From an uncultured Veillonellaceae bacterium (GTDB lineage Bacteria > Bacillota > Negativicutes > Selenomonadales > Selenomonadaceae): 45,164 nt of DNA. The position numbers and the translations under genes were made by a program. Below are positions 16,748-27,185 of the stretch, in pieces. The stretch spans positions 1 to 45,164 of the forward strand of contig OMZR01000004.1 in NCBI GenBank assembly GCA_900315575.1. The letters run 5' to 3'. How positions within the stretch are numbered: position 1 is the first letter of the stretch; each line of letters begins with the position of its first letter. The notes beneath the pieces were generated by a model. The model did not search any database. It saw only the letters and a program-made list of their open reading frames with translations, and was not told where the DNA came from.

Positions 16748-18403
16748 TTGGATATCAAGGATACGTTGACGGAAGCCATCCAGGCGGCGGCGAAAGCGGC
16801 CATTGCGGACGGCGTCTTCCCCGAGGCCGAGCTCGCGGACGTCGTGCTCGAAGTGCCGCCGAAGAAGGAGTTCGGTGATTTCTCGACGAACTTCGCGATG
16901 CAGTCGGCGCGCGTCTTCCACAAGGCACCGCGCCAGATTGCAGAGGAGCTCCAGAAGCGCCTCGCAGGCGACTGGCTCGACCATACGCAGATCGCAGGGC
17001 CGGGCTTCCTCAACTTCTATCTGAAATCGAACGTGCTCTACGATTCGTTCCAGAAAATCCTCGAAGCGGGCGAAAGCTACGGCCAGTGCCCACACAAGGA
17101 CGGCGAGCGCATCCAGGTCGAGTACGTCAGCGCGAATCCGACGGGGCCGCTGCATGTCGGCCACGGCCGCGGCGCGGCGGCGGGCTCGGCGCTCGTGAAC
17201 CTGTTGCGCGCCGCAGGCTATGATACCGAGGCCGAGTACTACATCAACGATGCGGGCAACCAGATGAACATCCTCGCGGCGTCCGTCAATGCCCGCTACC
17301 TCGAACTCTTGGGAAAAGACGTCACGTTCCCCGAGAACGGCTACCACGGCGAAGACATCATCGAGACGGCAAAGCGCATCCTCAAAAAAGATGGCGATAA
17401 GTACCTTTCGATGGACGAGCAGCAGCGTCTCGACATCTTCAAAGACCTTGCGTACAAAGAAAAGCTCGCGATTCTCAAAGAAGACCTCGCTTCTTTCAAC
17501 GTCACGTTTGACAACTGGTTCAGCGAGCGCACGCTGCACCCGGACGCGGTCAAAGCGGCCGTCAAGAAGTTGCAGGACAATGGCACGATTTACGAGAAAG
17601 ACGGTGCGCTCTGGCTGAAGTCCACGGCGTATGGCGACGACAAAGACCGCGTCGTCATCCGCGACAATGGCGTGCCGACGTACCTCGCGGCCGACATCGC
17701 GTATCATCACAACAAGTATGAGCGCGGCTTCACGCGCCTCATCAACATCTGGGGCGCCGACCACCACGGCTATGTCGCGCGCGTCAAAGCGGCCATGAAG
17801 GCACTCGGCCATGATCCCGAGCAGCTGACCGTGCTGCTGCTGCAGATGGTTGCGCTCTACCGCGACGGCGAGCTCGTCAAGATGAGCAAGCGCACGGGCC
17901 AGAGCGTCACGCTGAACGAGCTCATGGAAGAAGTCGGCACCGATGCGGCGCGCTACTTCTTCCTCATGCGCTCGCTCGACAGCCAGCTCGACTTCGACCT
18001 CGACCTTGCGAAGAAGAAGTCGAACGATAACCCGGTCTATTACATCCAGTATGCCCATGCGCGCATCCAGAGCATCTTCCGCCAGGCGGGCGAGACGGGG
18101 CTGAAGCTCGGCGAAAAGCCGCAGCTCGAACTCCTGACGGATGCTTCGGAAGTCGAGCTCATCAAGAAGATCGAGGAGTATCCCGAGGAAATCGAGCGCG
18201 CGGCCAAGGACTACGCGCCGCAGCGCATCGCGCGCTATGCCTATGACCTCGCGGCGCTCTTCCACAGCTTCTACAACAAGTGCCGCATCATGGGCGTCGA
18301 ACCGAAGCTTGCCGAAGCGCGCCTTGCGCTCGTGACCGTCACGGCCCATGTCATCCGCCATTCCCTCGGCATCCTCGGCGTCTCCGCCCCGGATCACATG
18401 TAA
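16748..18403 (+). CDS. argS: arginyl-tRNA synthetase
   Basis: Charges tRNA-Arg with arginine. It is a class I synthetase of 551 residues. An N-terminal Add-1 domain (about 1-110) recognises the tRNA. The HIGH motif is HVGH (136-139, in PTGPLHVGHGRG) and the KMSKS loop is MSKR (379-382, in KMSKRTGQSV). The C-terminal DALR anticodon domain ends in HSLGILGVSAPDHM. The start is TTG at 16748, with AAGGAGGA 7 bases upstream. A TTG at 16730 is in frame but precedes that site. The delta subunit gene follows after 15 bases. Confidence 0.96.
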   Translation: MDIKDTLTEAIQAAAKAAIADGVFPEAELADVVLEVPPKKEFGDFSTNFAMQSARVFHKAPRQIAEELQKRLAGDWLDHTQIAGPGFLNFYLKSNVLYDSFQKILEAGESYGQCPHKDGERIQVEYVSANPTGPLHVGHGRGAAAGSALVNLLRAAGYDTEAEYYINDAGNQMNILAASVNARYLELLGKDVTFPENGYHGEDIIETAKRILKKDGDKYLSMDEQQRLDIFKDLAYKEKLAILKEDLASFNVTFDNWFSERTLHPDAVKAAVKKLQDNGTIYEKDGALWLKSTAYGDDKDRVVIRDNGVPTYLAADIAYHHNKYERGFTRLINIWGADHHGYVARVKAAMKALGHDPEQLTVLLLQMVALYRDGELVKMSKRTGQSVTLNELMEEVGTDAARYFFLMRSLDSQLDFDLDLAKKKSNDNPVYYIQYAHARIQSIFRQAGETGLKLGEKPQLELLTDASEVELIKKIEEYPEEIERAAKDYAPQRIARYAYDLAALFHSFYNKCRIMGVEPKLAEARLALVTVTAHVIRHSLGILGVSAPDHM

Positions 18404-18418
18404 TTAGGAGGATTTTCC

Positions 18419-18772
18419 ATGCCAGAAGAAATCCAGGATTTCACGAAGAAGACCGAAGTCGACATCGCCTACTATGTGCTCCAGCACAAGGGCGCGACGA
18501 TGTATTACAAAGACCTCGTGATGGATGTCATCGAGAAGAAGCACAAGCCCGTGCAGTCCCTCTCGGCGGCCATTTCCGAGGTCTACACGCTCATCAACAT
18601 GGATAGCCGCTTTCATTATGAAGGCGACGGCCAGTGGGGGCTGACGGAGTGGAACCCGCCCGAGACGAAGCGCCACACGCGTTCCTCGTCCTCGTCGAGC
18701 TCGTCCACGTCGCGCTCGTCGGCCAAGGCCAGCCGCCGCAAAGAAAAGCTGTTTGAAAGTATTCAGGAATAA
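18419..18772 (+). CDS. rpoE: RNA polymerase delta subunit, with a serine/basic tail
   Basis: Delta raises polymerase specificity and recycling in Firmicutes. Residues about 1-80 form a HARE-type winged helix (VDIAYYVLQHKGATMYYKDL, then AAISEVYTLINMDSRFHYEG). The family's second half is usually a long, very acidic disordered tail. Here it is only about 36 residues, rich in serine with Arg/Lys (RSSSSSSSSTSRSS, then KASRRKEKL), so the net charge is opposite to the norm. TTAGGAGGA precedes the ATG by 6 bases. Synteny argS-rpoE-pyrG supports the identity. Whether it acts as a true delta subunit is uncertain. Confidence 0.82.
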   Translation: MPEEIQDFTKKTEVDIAYYVLQHKGATMYYKDLVMDVIEKKHKPVQSLSAAISEVYTLINMDSRFHYEGDGQWGLTEWNPPETKRHTRSSSSSSSSTSRSSAKASRRKEKLFESIQE

Positions 18773-18775
18773 TAT

Positions 18776-18804
18776 TTGACGGAATCCGCGAAGCGCGATA
18801 GAAT
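18776..18804 (+). promoter_or_regulatory. sigma-70 promoter of pyrG
   Basis: TTGACG (18776-18781), a 17-base spacer and TAGAAT (18799-18804). It lies just after the rpoE stop and about 37 bases before the pyrG start, so pyrG has its own promoter. The leader is too short to include the C-rich initial sequence plus hairpin used in B. subtilis pyrG attenuation, and no terminator is seen there. Confidence 0.8.
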
Positions 18805-18819
18805 AAGCTCCATGTGTGA

Positions 18820-20445
<1,626 letters not shown>

Positions 20446-20465
20446 GATAAGATATCCGTTTGCAT

Positions 20466-20525
20466 AAAAATGCTCCCCTCTGTAGGACAAAAACATCAAA
20501 GTCCTATGGAGGGGAGTACTTTTTA
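20466..20525. terminator. bidirectional terminator between pyrG and marR
   Basis: GCTCCCCTCTGTAGGAC (20472-20488) pairs with GTCCTATGGAGGGGAGT (20501-20517) with two wobble/mismatch positions and a 12-base loop. AAAAA precedes and TTTTT follows, so it can serve both converging genes. Confidence 0.88.
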
Positions 20526-20969
20526 CGCCTCTGTGGCTCCGCGCATCTTTCCGATATAATGCGATACCATCGCAATCGAGCTTGCAAGCTCTGCCTGTTC
20601 CTCGTCTGTCAGACCTTTGAGGCTGCCGAGGAACTTCTTTCGCACGATATCATTCTGATCGTCGAGCACGCGGTTGCCTTCGCTGGTCAGCGAGAGCAGC
20701 AGCCGCCGGCGGTCGCTCGGGTCGGTCTTGCGCGTGATGAAGCCCGCATCGCAGAGCTTTTCCGTGATGCTCGTCATCTGCTGCTTCGAGATGTGCAGGA
20801 TGTTGCCGATGAATTGCGGCGAGGCGGGCTCCTCGACGCGCAGCACCATGAGCACGGCGAACTGGTTCAGCGGGATGGAAGCCTGCATGCCGCGATAGAA
20901 TTTGCGGTGGATGAGCACGAGCATCTCGATGAAGTCCGTCGACATCTCTCGCTGGTTGATTTCTGACAT
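20523..20969 (-). CDS. MarR-family transcriptional regulator
   Basis: A 148-residue winged-helix repressor of the MarR family. The HTH is at about 50-85 (SPQFIGNILHISKQQMTSI) and the wing has the signature DPSDRRRLLLSLTSEG. It is transcribed divergently from an RND efflux operon, and a palindrome typical of MarR operators lies in the shared upstream region. Repression of the pump, relieved by a small-molecule ligand, is the natural reading but is inferred. GGGAG on the minus strand precedes the ATG at 20969. A minus-strand -10 TATAAT lies at 20990-20995; its -35 is poor. Confidence 0.9.
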   Translation of the reverse strand: MSEINQREMSTDFIEMLVLIHRKFYRGMQASIPLNQFAVLMVLRVEEPASPQFIGNILHISKQQMTSITEKLCDAGFITRKTDPSDRRRLLLSLTSEGNRVLDDQNDIVRKKFLGSLKGLTDEEQAELASSIAMVSHYIGKMRGATEA

Positions 20970-21030
20970 GTTTGAACTCCCTCTCCCGGATTATATTTTC
21001 ATAATGGCCGCGGAAAAATGTCGCGGCTTC

Positions 21031-21059
21031 TTGACTTTTCCATGCGTATACGATACCAT
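21031..21059 (+). promoter_or_regulatory. promoter of the RND efflux operon
   Basis: TTGACT (21031-21036), 17 bases, TACCAT (21054-21059). The predicted start near 21066 falls at the left edge of the palindromic operator at 21069-21094. Confidence 0.65.
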
Positions 21060-21068
21060 ATTGAACAT

Positions 21069-21094
21069 AAATAGTAAACATTTATTTACTATTT
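21069..21094. promoter_or_regulatory. MarR-type operator palindrome
   Basis: A perfect 10-bp inverted repeat, AAATAGTAAA (21069-21078) and TTTACTATTT (21085-21094), is separated by 6 bases. TAGTAAA/TTTACTA half-sites are characteristic of MarR-family operators. The site starts about 10 bases past the pump promoter's -10 box, where binding would block transcription. A second smaller repeat GCCGCG/CGCGGC lies at 21007-21027 between the two promoters. Confidence 0.75.
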
Positions 21095-21141
21095 TAGCCA
21101 GAAAATAACATCAAGAGATGTATCAGAAGGAGGTTTTCTTT

Positions 21142-22356
21142 TTGCTTTTTGCGAAACAGAAGAAACCGCTGGCGCTCCTTGCTGCGCTCGCGCTTTCGGC
21201 CTCGATGCTCTTCGCGGGATGCGGTTCGCAGCAGCAGCAGCAGGCCGCAAACGTGTCGCAGGTCAAGGCCATGAAAGTCATGCAGCAGGATACGCCGGTG
21301 GCGAGCCAGTATGCCGGGCAGATTGCAGGTCGTGACGAGGTCAAAGTGCAGTCCAAGGTCTCCGGCAACGTCGTCGAGAAATATTTCCACGGCGGCGATT
21401 ATGTGACGGCGGGACAGCCGCTCTACCGCATCGACAGTCGCCAGTATGAGTCGGCCGTCCTGCAGGCGCAGGCGACGCTCTCGCAGTCCGAGGCGACACT
21501 CTCGAATGCGCAGACCGACCTCTATCGCGATCAGGAGCTCCTTGCGAGCGACGCGATTTCCGAGCAGCAGGTCACGACGCAGCAGGCAAATGTCAACGCT
21601 TACAGCGCAGCGGCTGCTGCCAATGCGGCGCTCCTGCAGAAAGCGCGCCAGGATCTCGATGATACGGTCATCTACGCGCCGATGTCCGGCCAGCTCTCCG
21701 TCGATGACGTGGCCGTCGGCACGTTCGCAGTCGCTGGTTCCACGAACCTCGTGACCATCGGCACGACGGATCCGGTCTTCGTCGAGTTCAGCATTTCGGA
21801 GTCCGAATATCTGAAGTTCAAGAACATCCAGGCCATGCAGAGCGGTTCGGACAAGGGCGGCATCACAGTTTCCGTCACGCTGTCCGATGGCTCTGTCTAT
21901 CCGTATGACGGCCGCGTCGTGCAGGCGGACCGCGCTCTCGCGCAGAACACCGGCACGCTGATGGTCAAAGCGTTGTTCCCGAATCCGGATGGCCTGCTCC
22001 TGCCGGGCATGTTCGCGCGCGTCAAGCTCACGGGCGAGACGGTGCCGAATGCGATCCTCGTGCCGCAGCGCGCCGTGCAGCAGCTGCTCGGCAAATCGTT
22101 TGTCATGGTCGTCGGTGACGGTGACAAGTCTGAAGCGCGCACGGTCACGCTCGGCCAGAAAGTCGGCAGCTACTACATCATCAAAGACGGCCTGTCCGCT
22201 GATGACACGGTCATCGTCGAGGGCCTTTCGAACCTCCAGGAGGGCAAGGATCTTGCCGTCACGATGGTGACGGCAGACGAGATGGGCTTCTCGTTCGACG
22301 AGGATACGACGACGTTCGATGCGGATCAGGGCTCTTCGACGGGTGCTGACAGCTAA
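21142..22356 (+). CDS. RND efflux periplasmic adaptor lipoprotein (AcrA/MexA type)
   Basis: Membrane-fusion protein that links an inner-membrane RND pump to an outer-membrane channel. It is 404 residues. A lipoprotein signal (LLAALALSASMLFAGC) gives lipid-modified Cys27, followed by a Gln-rich stretch. Then come lipoyl/barrel-sandwich halves around an alpha-helical hairpin (about 95-170) and the beta-barrel and membrane-proximal domains (GLLLPGMFARVKL, VPQRAVQQLLG). The start is TTG at 21142, 8 bases after AAGGAGG; the ATG at 21118 would lie before that site. Its pump gene follows after 12 bases. An outer-membrane partner (TolC type) is not in this window. Confidence 0.92.
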   Translation: MLFAKQKKPLALLAALALSASMLFAGCGSQQQQQAANVSQVKAMKVMQQDTPVASQYAGQIAGRDEVKVQSKVSGNVVEKYFHGGDYVTAGQPLYRIDSRQYESAVLQAQATLSQSEATLSNAQTDLYRDQELLASDAISEQQVTTQQANVNAYSAAAAANAALLQKARQDLDDTVIYAPMSGQLSVDDVAVGTFAVAGSTNLVTIGTTDPVFVEFSISESEYLKFKNIQAMQSGSDKGGITVSVTLSDGSVYPYDGRVVQADRALAQNTGTLMVKALFPNPDGLLLPGMFARVKLTGETVPNAILVPQRAVQQLLGKSFVMVVGDGDKSEARTVTLGQKVGSYYIIKDGLSADDTVIVEGLSNLQEGKDLAVTMVTADEMGFSFDEDTTTFDADQGSSTGADS

Positions 22357-22368
22357 GGGGGCGGCGAC

Positions 22369-25300
22369 TTGTCAAAATTCTTCATTCATCGCCCGATTTT
22401 CGCGATTGTCGTCTCGCTGATCATCGTGATTGTCGGTGCGATTTCTGCGACGCAGCTGCCGATTGCGCAGTATCCGCAGATTTCGCCGCCGACGATTTCC
22501 GTCAGCACGACGTACACGGGCGCTTCGGCGGCCGTCGTCAATGATACGGTCGCGCAGATCATCGAGCAGCAGGTCAACGGCACGCAGGGCATGGACTACA
22601 TGTCCTCGAATTCCGATGACACGGGCCGCTACAGCCTGCAAGTCGTCTTCGAGACGGGCACGGACGGCGATATGGACTCCGTCAAGGTGCAGAACAACGC
22701 AGCGACAGCGACGCCGTCTCTGCCGTCCGATGTCCAGACGGTCGGCGTCACGACGCGCAAGGCGTCGAACGACATGGCGTACATGATGTCACTTTACTCC
22801 GAGGACGGCCGCTATGACCGTGCATTCCTCAAGAACTATGCCGATATCTACCTGCTCGACAAGATCAAGCGCATCAAGGGCGTCGGCGACGTCATGGTGT
22901 TTGGTTCCGACTACGCCATGCGCATCTGGCTGAATCCGGACAAGCTCGCGGAGCTCGGCCTCACGGTCGCGGATGTCACAAGTGCCATCAAAGAGCAGAA
23001 CGTGCAGGCGCCGGCCGGCACGGTCGGCGCACTGCCTGTCGAAAACGGGCAGGAAAAACAGTATACGGGCAAGATTTCCGGTCGTCTCGTGACGCCGGAG
23101 GAATTCGGCAACATCATCCTGCGTTCGGATGGCAAAGGCCAGTTCGTGCGCCTCAAGGATGTCGCCCGCATCGAGACGGGCCAGAAAGCCAACTCCATCA
23201 TCTCGAAATTCAACGGTCATCCGTCTGTCGGTTTCGGCATCAACCTGACGAGTGATGCAAACGCCATGGAGACCGTCGCAGGTGTCCGCGAGGTCTTCAA
23301 GGAAGCGGAGTCCGATCTGCCGCCTGGCATGAAGATGGCGCAGATTTTCGACTCGACAAATTACATCCAGTCGTCGATCAAGGAAGTGCTTCATACGTTC
23401 GCGGAAGCGCTCGCGCTCGTCGTGTTCGTCATCTTCATCTTCCTCCAGAACTGGCGCGCGACGATCATCCCGCTGCTCGCCGTCCCAGTGTCGCTCGTCG
23501 GCACGCTCGCCGCGTTCGTCGTCCTCGATTTCTCCATCAATACGCTGACGCTGTTCGCCATGGTGCTCGCCATCGGCCTCGTCGTCGACGATGCCATCGT
23601 CGTCATCGAGAACGTCGAAAAGCACATGGAAGAAGGCCTGACGCCAGTCGATGCGACGGAACGCGCCATGGACGAAGTGCAGGGCCCGGTCGTGGCCATC
23701 GCCATCGTCCTCTCGGCCGTCTTCGTGCCGGTCGCATTCCTTGGCGGCATGATGGGCGTGCTGTACAAGCAGTTCGCCCTGACGATCGCCGTCTCCGTCT
23801 GCCTCTCGGCCTTCGTGGCTCTGACGCTGACGCCGGCGCTCTGCGCCATGATGCTGAAGCCGCATTCCGCGGAAGATGACAAGGGCGTGCTCGGCCGCTT
23901 CTTCGTGAAGTTCAACGAGACGTATGAAAGCATGAAGAATGGCTACATGGGCGTCGTCGCACGCTTCATCCGCCATACGAAGCTTGCGTTCATCTTCCTC
24001 TTGATCGTCTGCGGCGTCGCGGGCATCGTCTACAAAAACCTGCCATCGACGTTCGTCCCGGCCGAAGACCAGGGCTATCTCTTCGCGACCATCGACATGC
24101 CGGAAGGCACGTCGTCGAACCACACGTCGGTCGTCGTCGACAAGGTGCGCGAAGGCATGGCCGAGGGTATCAAGGGCGCGGAAAACATGATGGCCATCAC
24201 GGGTTTCTCCATCCTCTCGAACGGCGCGAAACCGAGCTCGGGCATGGTCGTCGTCGGCATGAAGGATTGGTCGCAGCGCCCGGATCGCGATCAGTCGGTC
24301 GATGCAGCCGTCCGCACGACGTTCGGCATCGGCGCGAAAGTCGCGCCGGAGGCCACGATTCTCGCGTTCAACCCGCCGGCGTTGCCGGGTCTCGGTGCTG
24401 TCGGCGGCTGGACGATGCAGCTCCAGGATATGTCCGGCCACAGCGACTCCGAGCTCAACGATGTCACGCAGAAGATCGTCGCGGCGGCAAACCAGCGTCC
24501 CGAACTCCAGGGCGTGCGTTCGACGTACGCGATCACCTCGCCGGTCATCGACTACGAGATCGACCGCGAGAAGGTCAAGAACCTCGGCATCGCGCTTTCC
24601 GATGTCTTCACGGCCATGCAGGTCAACTACGGCGGTGCGCAGGTCAATGACTTCAACCAGTTCGGCCGCAGCTACAAGGTCATGCTGCAGGCAGATACGG
24701 CATACCGCGGCGAAACGGACGGCCTGAAGTTCATCTTCGTCAAGAGCAAGACAGGCACGATGGTGCCGCTCGATACGCTCCTGAAGCCGAAAGACAGCTC
24801 GGGCCCGACGTCCATTTCGCGCTTCAACGCAACGCGTTCCGTGCAGATCCAGGGCAACGCAGCCGAGGGCTATTCCTCCGGCCAGGCCATGCAGGCCATC
24901 TCCGAAGTCGTGCATGAGAATGCACCGTCCGGCTTCAACATCGAGTGGTCCGGCCAGAGCCGCGAGGAGTCGAAAGCCTCGAACTCGACGCTTCAGATGC
25001 TCGGCCTGTCGCTCCTGTTCGTCTTCCTCTGTCTCGCAGCCCTCTACGAGAGCTGGAGCGTCCCGTTCGCCGTCCTGCTGACGGTGCCGACGGGCATCTT
25101 CGGCGCCCTCGTCTCCGAGTATGGCCTCGCATTTATCGAAGGCATGTTCGGCATCCAGAATGCGGGTCTGCAGAACAGCGTCTATATGCAGATCGGCATC
25201 ATCGCGATCATCGGCCTCGCGGCCAAGAACGCGATCCTGATCGTCGAGTTTGCAAAAGTCCGTGTCGACCGCGGCATGGAGCCGGTCAAAGCAGCCATCG

Positions 25301-25560
25301 AAGCTGCCGGTCTGCGCCTGCGCCCGATTCTCATGACGAGCTTCGCGTTCATCATCGGCTGCCTGCCGCTCGCCGCGGCCTCTGGTGCCGGTGCAGCAGC
25401 GCGTAACGGCATGGGCGTCGCCGTCGTCGGCGGCATGCTCTTCGCGACCGCGATGGGCATCTTCCTGATCCCGGTCTTCTTCGTAGCGACGGAATGGCTC
25501 GCCGCCAAGCTCGGCATCACGCCGAAGGCAAAGAAGAAAACCTCGATCGACTACATGTAA
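22369..25560 (+). CDS. acrB: RND multidrug efflux transporter, HAE1/AcrB family
   Basis: Proton-driven inner-membrane pump of 1063 residues with 12 membrane helices and two large periplasmic loops. It opens MSKFFIHRPIFAIVVSLIIV with the typical QYPQISPP segment. The proton-relay residues are Asp407-Asp408 (LVVDDAIVVIENV) and Lys953 (AAKNAILIVEFAK). QQVNGTQGMDYMSS and the PPALPGLG loop mark the multidrug (HAE1) type. The start is TTG at 22369 with AAGGGGG 7 bases upstream. Together with the adaptor it shows the cell has an outer membrane. Substrate range cannot be predicted. Confidence 0.95.
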   Translation: MSKFFIHRPIFAIVVSLIIVIVGAISATQLPIAQYPQISPPTISVSTTYTGASAAVVNDTVAQIIEQQVNGTQGMDYMSSNSDDTGRYSLQVVFETGTDGDMDSVKVQNNAATATPSLPSDVQTVGVTTRKASNDMAYMMSLYSEDGRYDRAFLKNYADIYLLDKIKRIKGVGDVMVFGSDYAMRIWLNPDKLAELGLTVADVTSAIKEQNVQAPAGTVGALPVENGQEKQYTGKISGRLVTPEEFGNIILRSDGKGQFVRLKDVARIETGQKANSIISKFNGHPSVGFGINLTSDANAMETVAGVREVFKEAESDLPPGMKMAQIFDSTNYIQSSIKEVLHTFAEALALVVFVIFIFLQNWRATIIPLLAVPVSLVGTLAAFVVLDFSINTLTLFAMVLAIGLVVDDAIVVIENVEKHMEEGLTPVDATERAMDEVQGPVVAIAIVLSAVFVPVAFLGGMMGVLYKQFALTIAVSVCLSAFVALTLTPALCAMMLKPHSAEDDKGVLGRFFVKFNETYESMKNGYMGVVARFIRHTKLAFIFLLIVCGVAGIVYKNLPSTFVPAEDQGYLFATIDMPEGTSSNHTSVVVDKVREGMAEGIKGAENMMAITGFSILSNGAKPSSGMVVVGMKDWSQRPDRDQSVDAAVRTTFGIGAKVAPEATILAFNPPALPGLGAVGGWTMQLQDMSGHSDSELNDVTQKIVAAANQRPELQGVRSTYAITSPVIDYEIDREKVKNLGIALSDVFTAMQVNYGGAQVNDFNQFGRSYKVMLQADTAYRGETDGLKFIFVKSKTGTMVPLDTLLKPKDSSGPTSISRFNATRSVQIQGNAAEGYSSGQAMQAISEVVHENAPSGFNIEWSGQSREESKASNSTLQMLGLSLLFVFLCLAALYESWSVPFAVLLTVPTGIFGALVSEYGLAFIEGMFGIQNAGLQNSVYMQIGIIAIIGLAAKNAILIVEFAKVRVDRGMEPVKAAIEAAGLRLRPILMTSFAFIIGCLPLAAASGAGAAARNGMGVAVVGGMLFATAMGIFLIPVFFVATEWLAAKLGITPKAKKKTSIDYM

Positions 25561-25588
25561 CACGAAAAAGGGCGAACTTTCCTTTCAA

Positions 25589-25699
25589 GCCAGCCCCCCT
25601 CCAGAGGGGGGGGCTGGCCGCGTGAGCGGCGGGGGGATAAGCAGACACTTGGCGCTTTAGCGCCTTAGTGGTCGCTTATGCCGATTTATCGGCAGTCCC
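25589..25699. repeat. composite palindromic intergenic element B
   Basis: Four adjacent hairpins: GCCAGCCCCCCTC with GAGGGGGGGGCTGGC (25589-25618); GCCGC-GTGA-GCGGC (25617-25630) followed by GGGGGG; a long imperfect stem 25638-25678 whose centre is GGCGC-TTTA-GCGCC; and TGCCGA-TTTA-TCGGCA (25679-25694). The order of a C/G-rich stem, a GCGG stem with tetraloop, a G run and then a longer stem matches the right arm of element A at 5620-5667 read in reverse complement, although sequence identity is limited. No coding capacity is seen. It lies between acrB and flagellin. Confidence 0.6.
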
Positions 25700-25720
25700 C
25701 TGTACGACAAATCAAATATC

Positions 25721-25761
25721 AAGATGCAACTTCCGCGGGTGCGAGAGTTGCATCTTTTTTC
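25721..25761 (+). terminator. intrinsic terminator after element B
   Basis: AAGATGCAACT (25721-25731) pairs perfectly with AGTTGCATCTT (25746-25756), and a T-tract ends at 25760. It probably ends the efflux operon transcript, 160 bases after acrB. Confidence 0.85.
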
Positions 25762-25772
25762 TATTTTCCACT

Positions 25773-25798
25773 TAAGTTTTTCAAAGTTCATTCGATAT
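25773..25798 (+). promoter_or_regulatory. sigma-28 (FliA/SigD) type promoter of flagellin
   Basis: TAAG (25773-25776) and TTCGATAT (25791-25798), separated by 14 bases, resemble the flagellar sigma consensus TAAA-N15-GCCGATAA. It lies 50 bases ahead of a flagellin gene, where such a promoter is expected. Confidence 0.65.
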
Positions 25799-25848
25799 AC
25801 AGAATAGAAGGGATATGCAGATTTCACGAAGCAAGGAGGCTTCATCAT

Positions 25849-27156
25849 ATGTACGTGAACAATTTCGTCATGTCGACGAGCATCATCAACACTCTCAATT
25901 ACCATCAGACGCAGGCTTCGAAGCACCTTCTGAACATCTCGACAGGCCTTAAAATCCGTTCGGTCGCGGACGACCCTTCGGGCTGGGCTATTGGGCAGCG
26001 CATGGACGTGCGCATCCGCAGTCTCGATGCCGCGAACAGCAACGCGCAGCAGATGAAAAGCCTGCTCAAAGTTGCCGACGGCGGCATCGGCTCGACGGTC
26101 GATATCCTGAAGAAGCTCAAGGAAAAAGCCATCGAGGCTGCAAACGACACCGCGACGGACGGCGACCGCCAGACGATCCAGAAACTCTTTGATCAGTACG
26201 TCGACCAGATTGACGACAACGCCTACGTCAACTACAACGGCAAGAACCTGCTCGACGGTTCGCGGCAGGGCGCGGCGCAGGCGACGCAGCAGGCATATAC
26301 GAACCGCGCCTTGAGCACGGATACGACAGCGACAACGAAACTCACTGATCTCGCGCGCAGGAGTGGCGACAGCCTCGGCATCACGGACAGCGACACCGTC
26401 AACGTTTCCTATGTGAAAGATGGCAAGACATACAGTGCGAGCTTTTCTGCCAAAGATGCGACCGTCGAAGACATCTTCAAGAAGATGAACGATATCAATG
26501 GCGACGTTTTTGATGCCGCAAATCTCAGCACGACCTCTGTCATCGGCACGGATGCCTATGGCGCAGAAAAACAGACGGTCGATGGCGAAAACGCGCTGAC
26601 AATCCGGGCCAAGACCGCAGGCAGGGACGGCGCCATCGCAGGATTTACGATCGGAGTCACGGACAGCAAAGGACAGGAGAAGAAGAGCGTCAATAGCGTA
26701 TTCAATGAATTCACGGAAACCATCGAGCCACGCAATGCTGTCTCCGACAGTTCGCTCTACGCGCAGACGAGTGCCGACGCGAACCGCGGTATGAAGATTT
26801 CATTTGGCGATATGCGCGCCGAGGCGCTCGGTCTGCGCGGCCGCGACGGCACCGTCCTCAGCGTCACGACGAAGGAAGGCGCGAACGCGGCCATGAACGT
26901 GCTCGACAATGCGCTTTCGCGTGCCCTTGACCAGCAGACGACGGTCGGCGCGATGTCGTCTCGCCTCGACTACACGATCAGTAACCTGACCGTCCAGAGC
27001 GAGAATCTCACGGATGCGAAGTCCACGATTCTCGACGCCGACATGGCAAAGGAAATGCTCGCCTACACAAAGGAGAACGTCCTCATGCAGGCTGCCATGG
27101 CCATGCTCGCGCAGAACAACCAGAACGCGGCGTGGTTCCTGAGCCTGCTTGGTTGA
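25849..27156 (+). CDS. fliC: flagellin
   Basis: Filament subunit, 435 residues. The conserved N-terminal D0/D1 region runs from STSIINTLNYHQTQASKHLL to YVNYNGKNLLDG. A variable middle follows (about 145-330), including IGITDSDTVNVSYVKDGKTY-like beta segments. The C-terminal D1/D0 helices include ALDQQTTVGAMSSRLDYTI and end in AAMAMLAQNNQNAAWFLSLLG. AAGGAGGC (25833-25839) lies 9 bases before the ATG at 25849. The start MYVNNFVMSTS is unusual, and a later ATG at residue 8 is possible. It stands alone, with no other flagellar gene in view, under a sigma-28-like promoter. Confidence 0.93.
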   Translation: MYVNNFVMSTSIINTLNYHQTQASKHLLNISTGLKIRSVADDPSGWAIGQRMDVRIRSLDAANSNAQQMKSLLKVADGGIGSTVDILKKLKEKAIEAANDTATDGDRQTIQKLFDQYVDQIDDNAYVNYNGKNLLDGSRQGAAQATQQAYTNRALSTDTTATTKLTDLARRSGDSLGITDSDTVNVSYVKDGKTYSASFSAKDATVEDIFKKMNDINGDVFDAANLSTTSVIGTDAYGAEKQTVDGENALTIRAKTAGRDGAIAGFTIGVTDSKGQEKKSVNSVFNEFTETIEPRNAVSDSSLYAQTSADANRGMKISFGDMRAEALGLRGRDGTVLSVTTKEGANAAMNVLDNALSRALDQQTTVGAMSSRLDYTISNLTVQSENLTDAKSTILDADMAKEMLAYTKENVLMQAAMAMLAQNNQNAAWFLSLLG

Positions 27157-27185
27157 ACGGAGTTGCAAAAAATGCACAAAAGCTA

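Noticed and set aside
22789-25563. Minus-strand frame of over 900 codons opposite acrB
   Set aside because: Shadow of acrB codon bias, Asp/His/Arg-rich with no domain.
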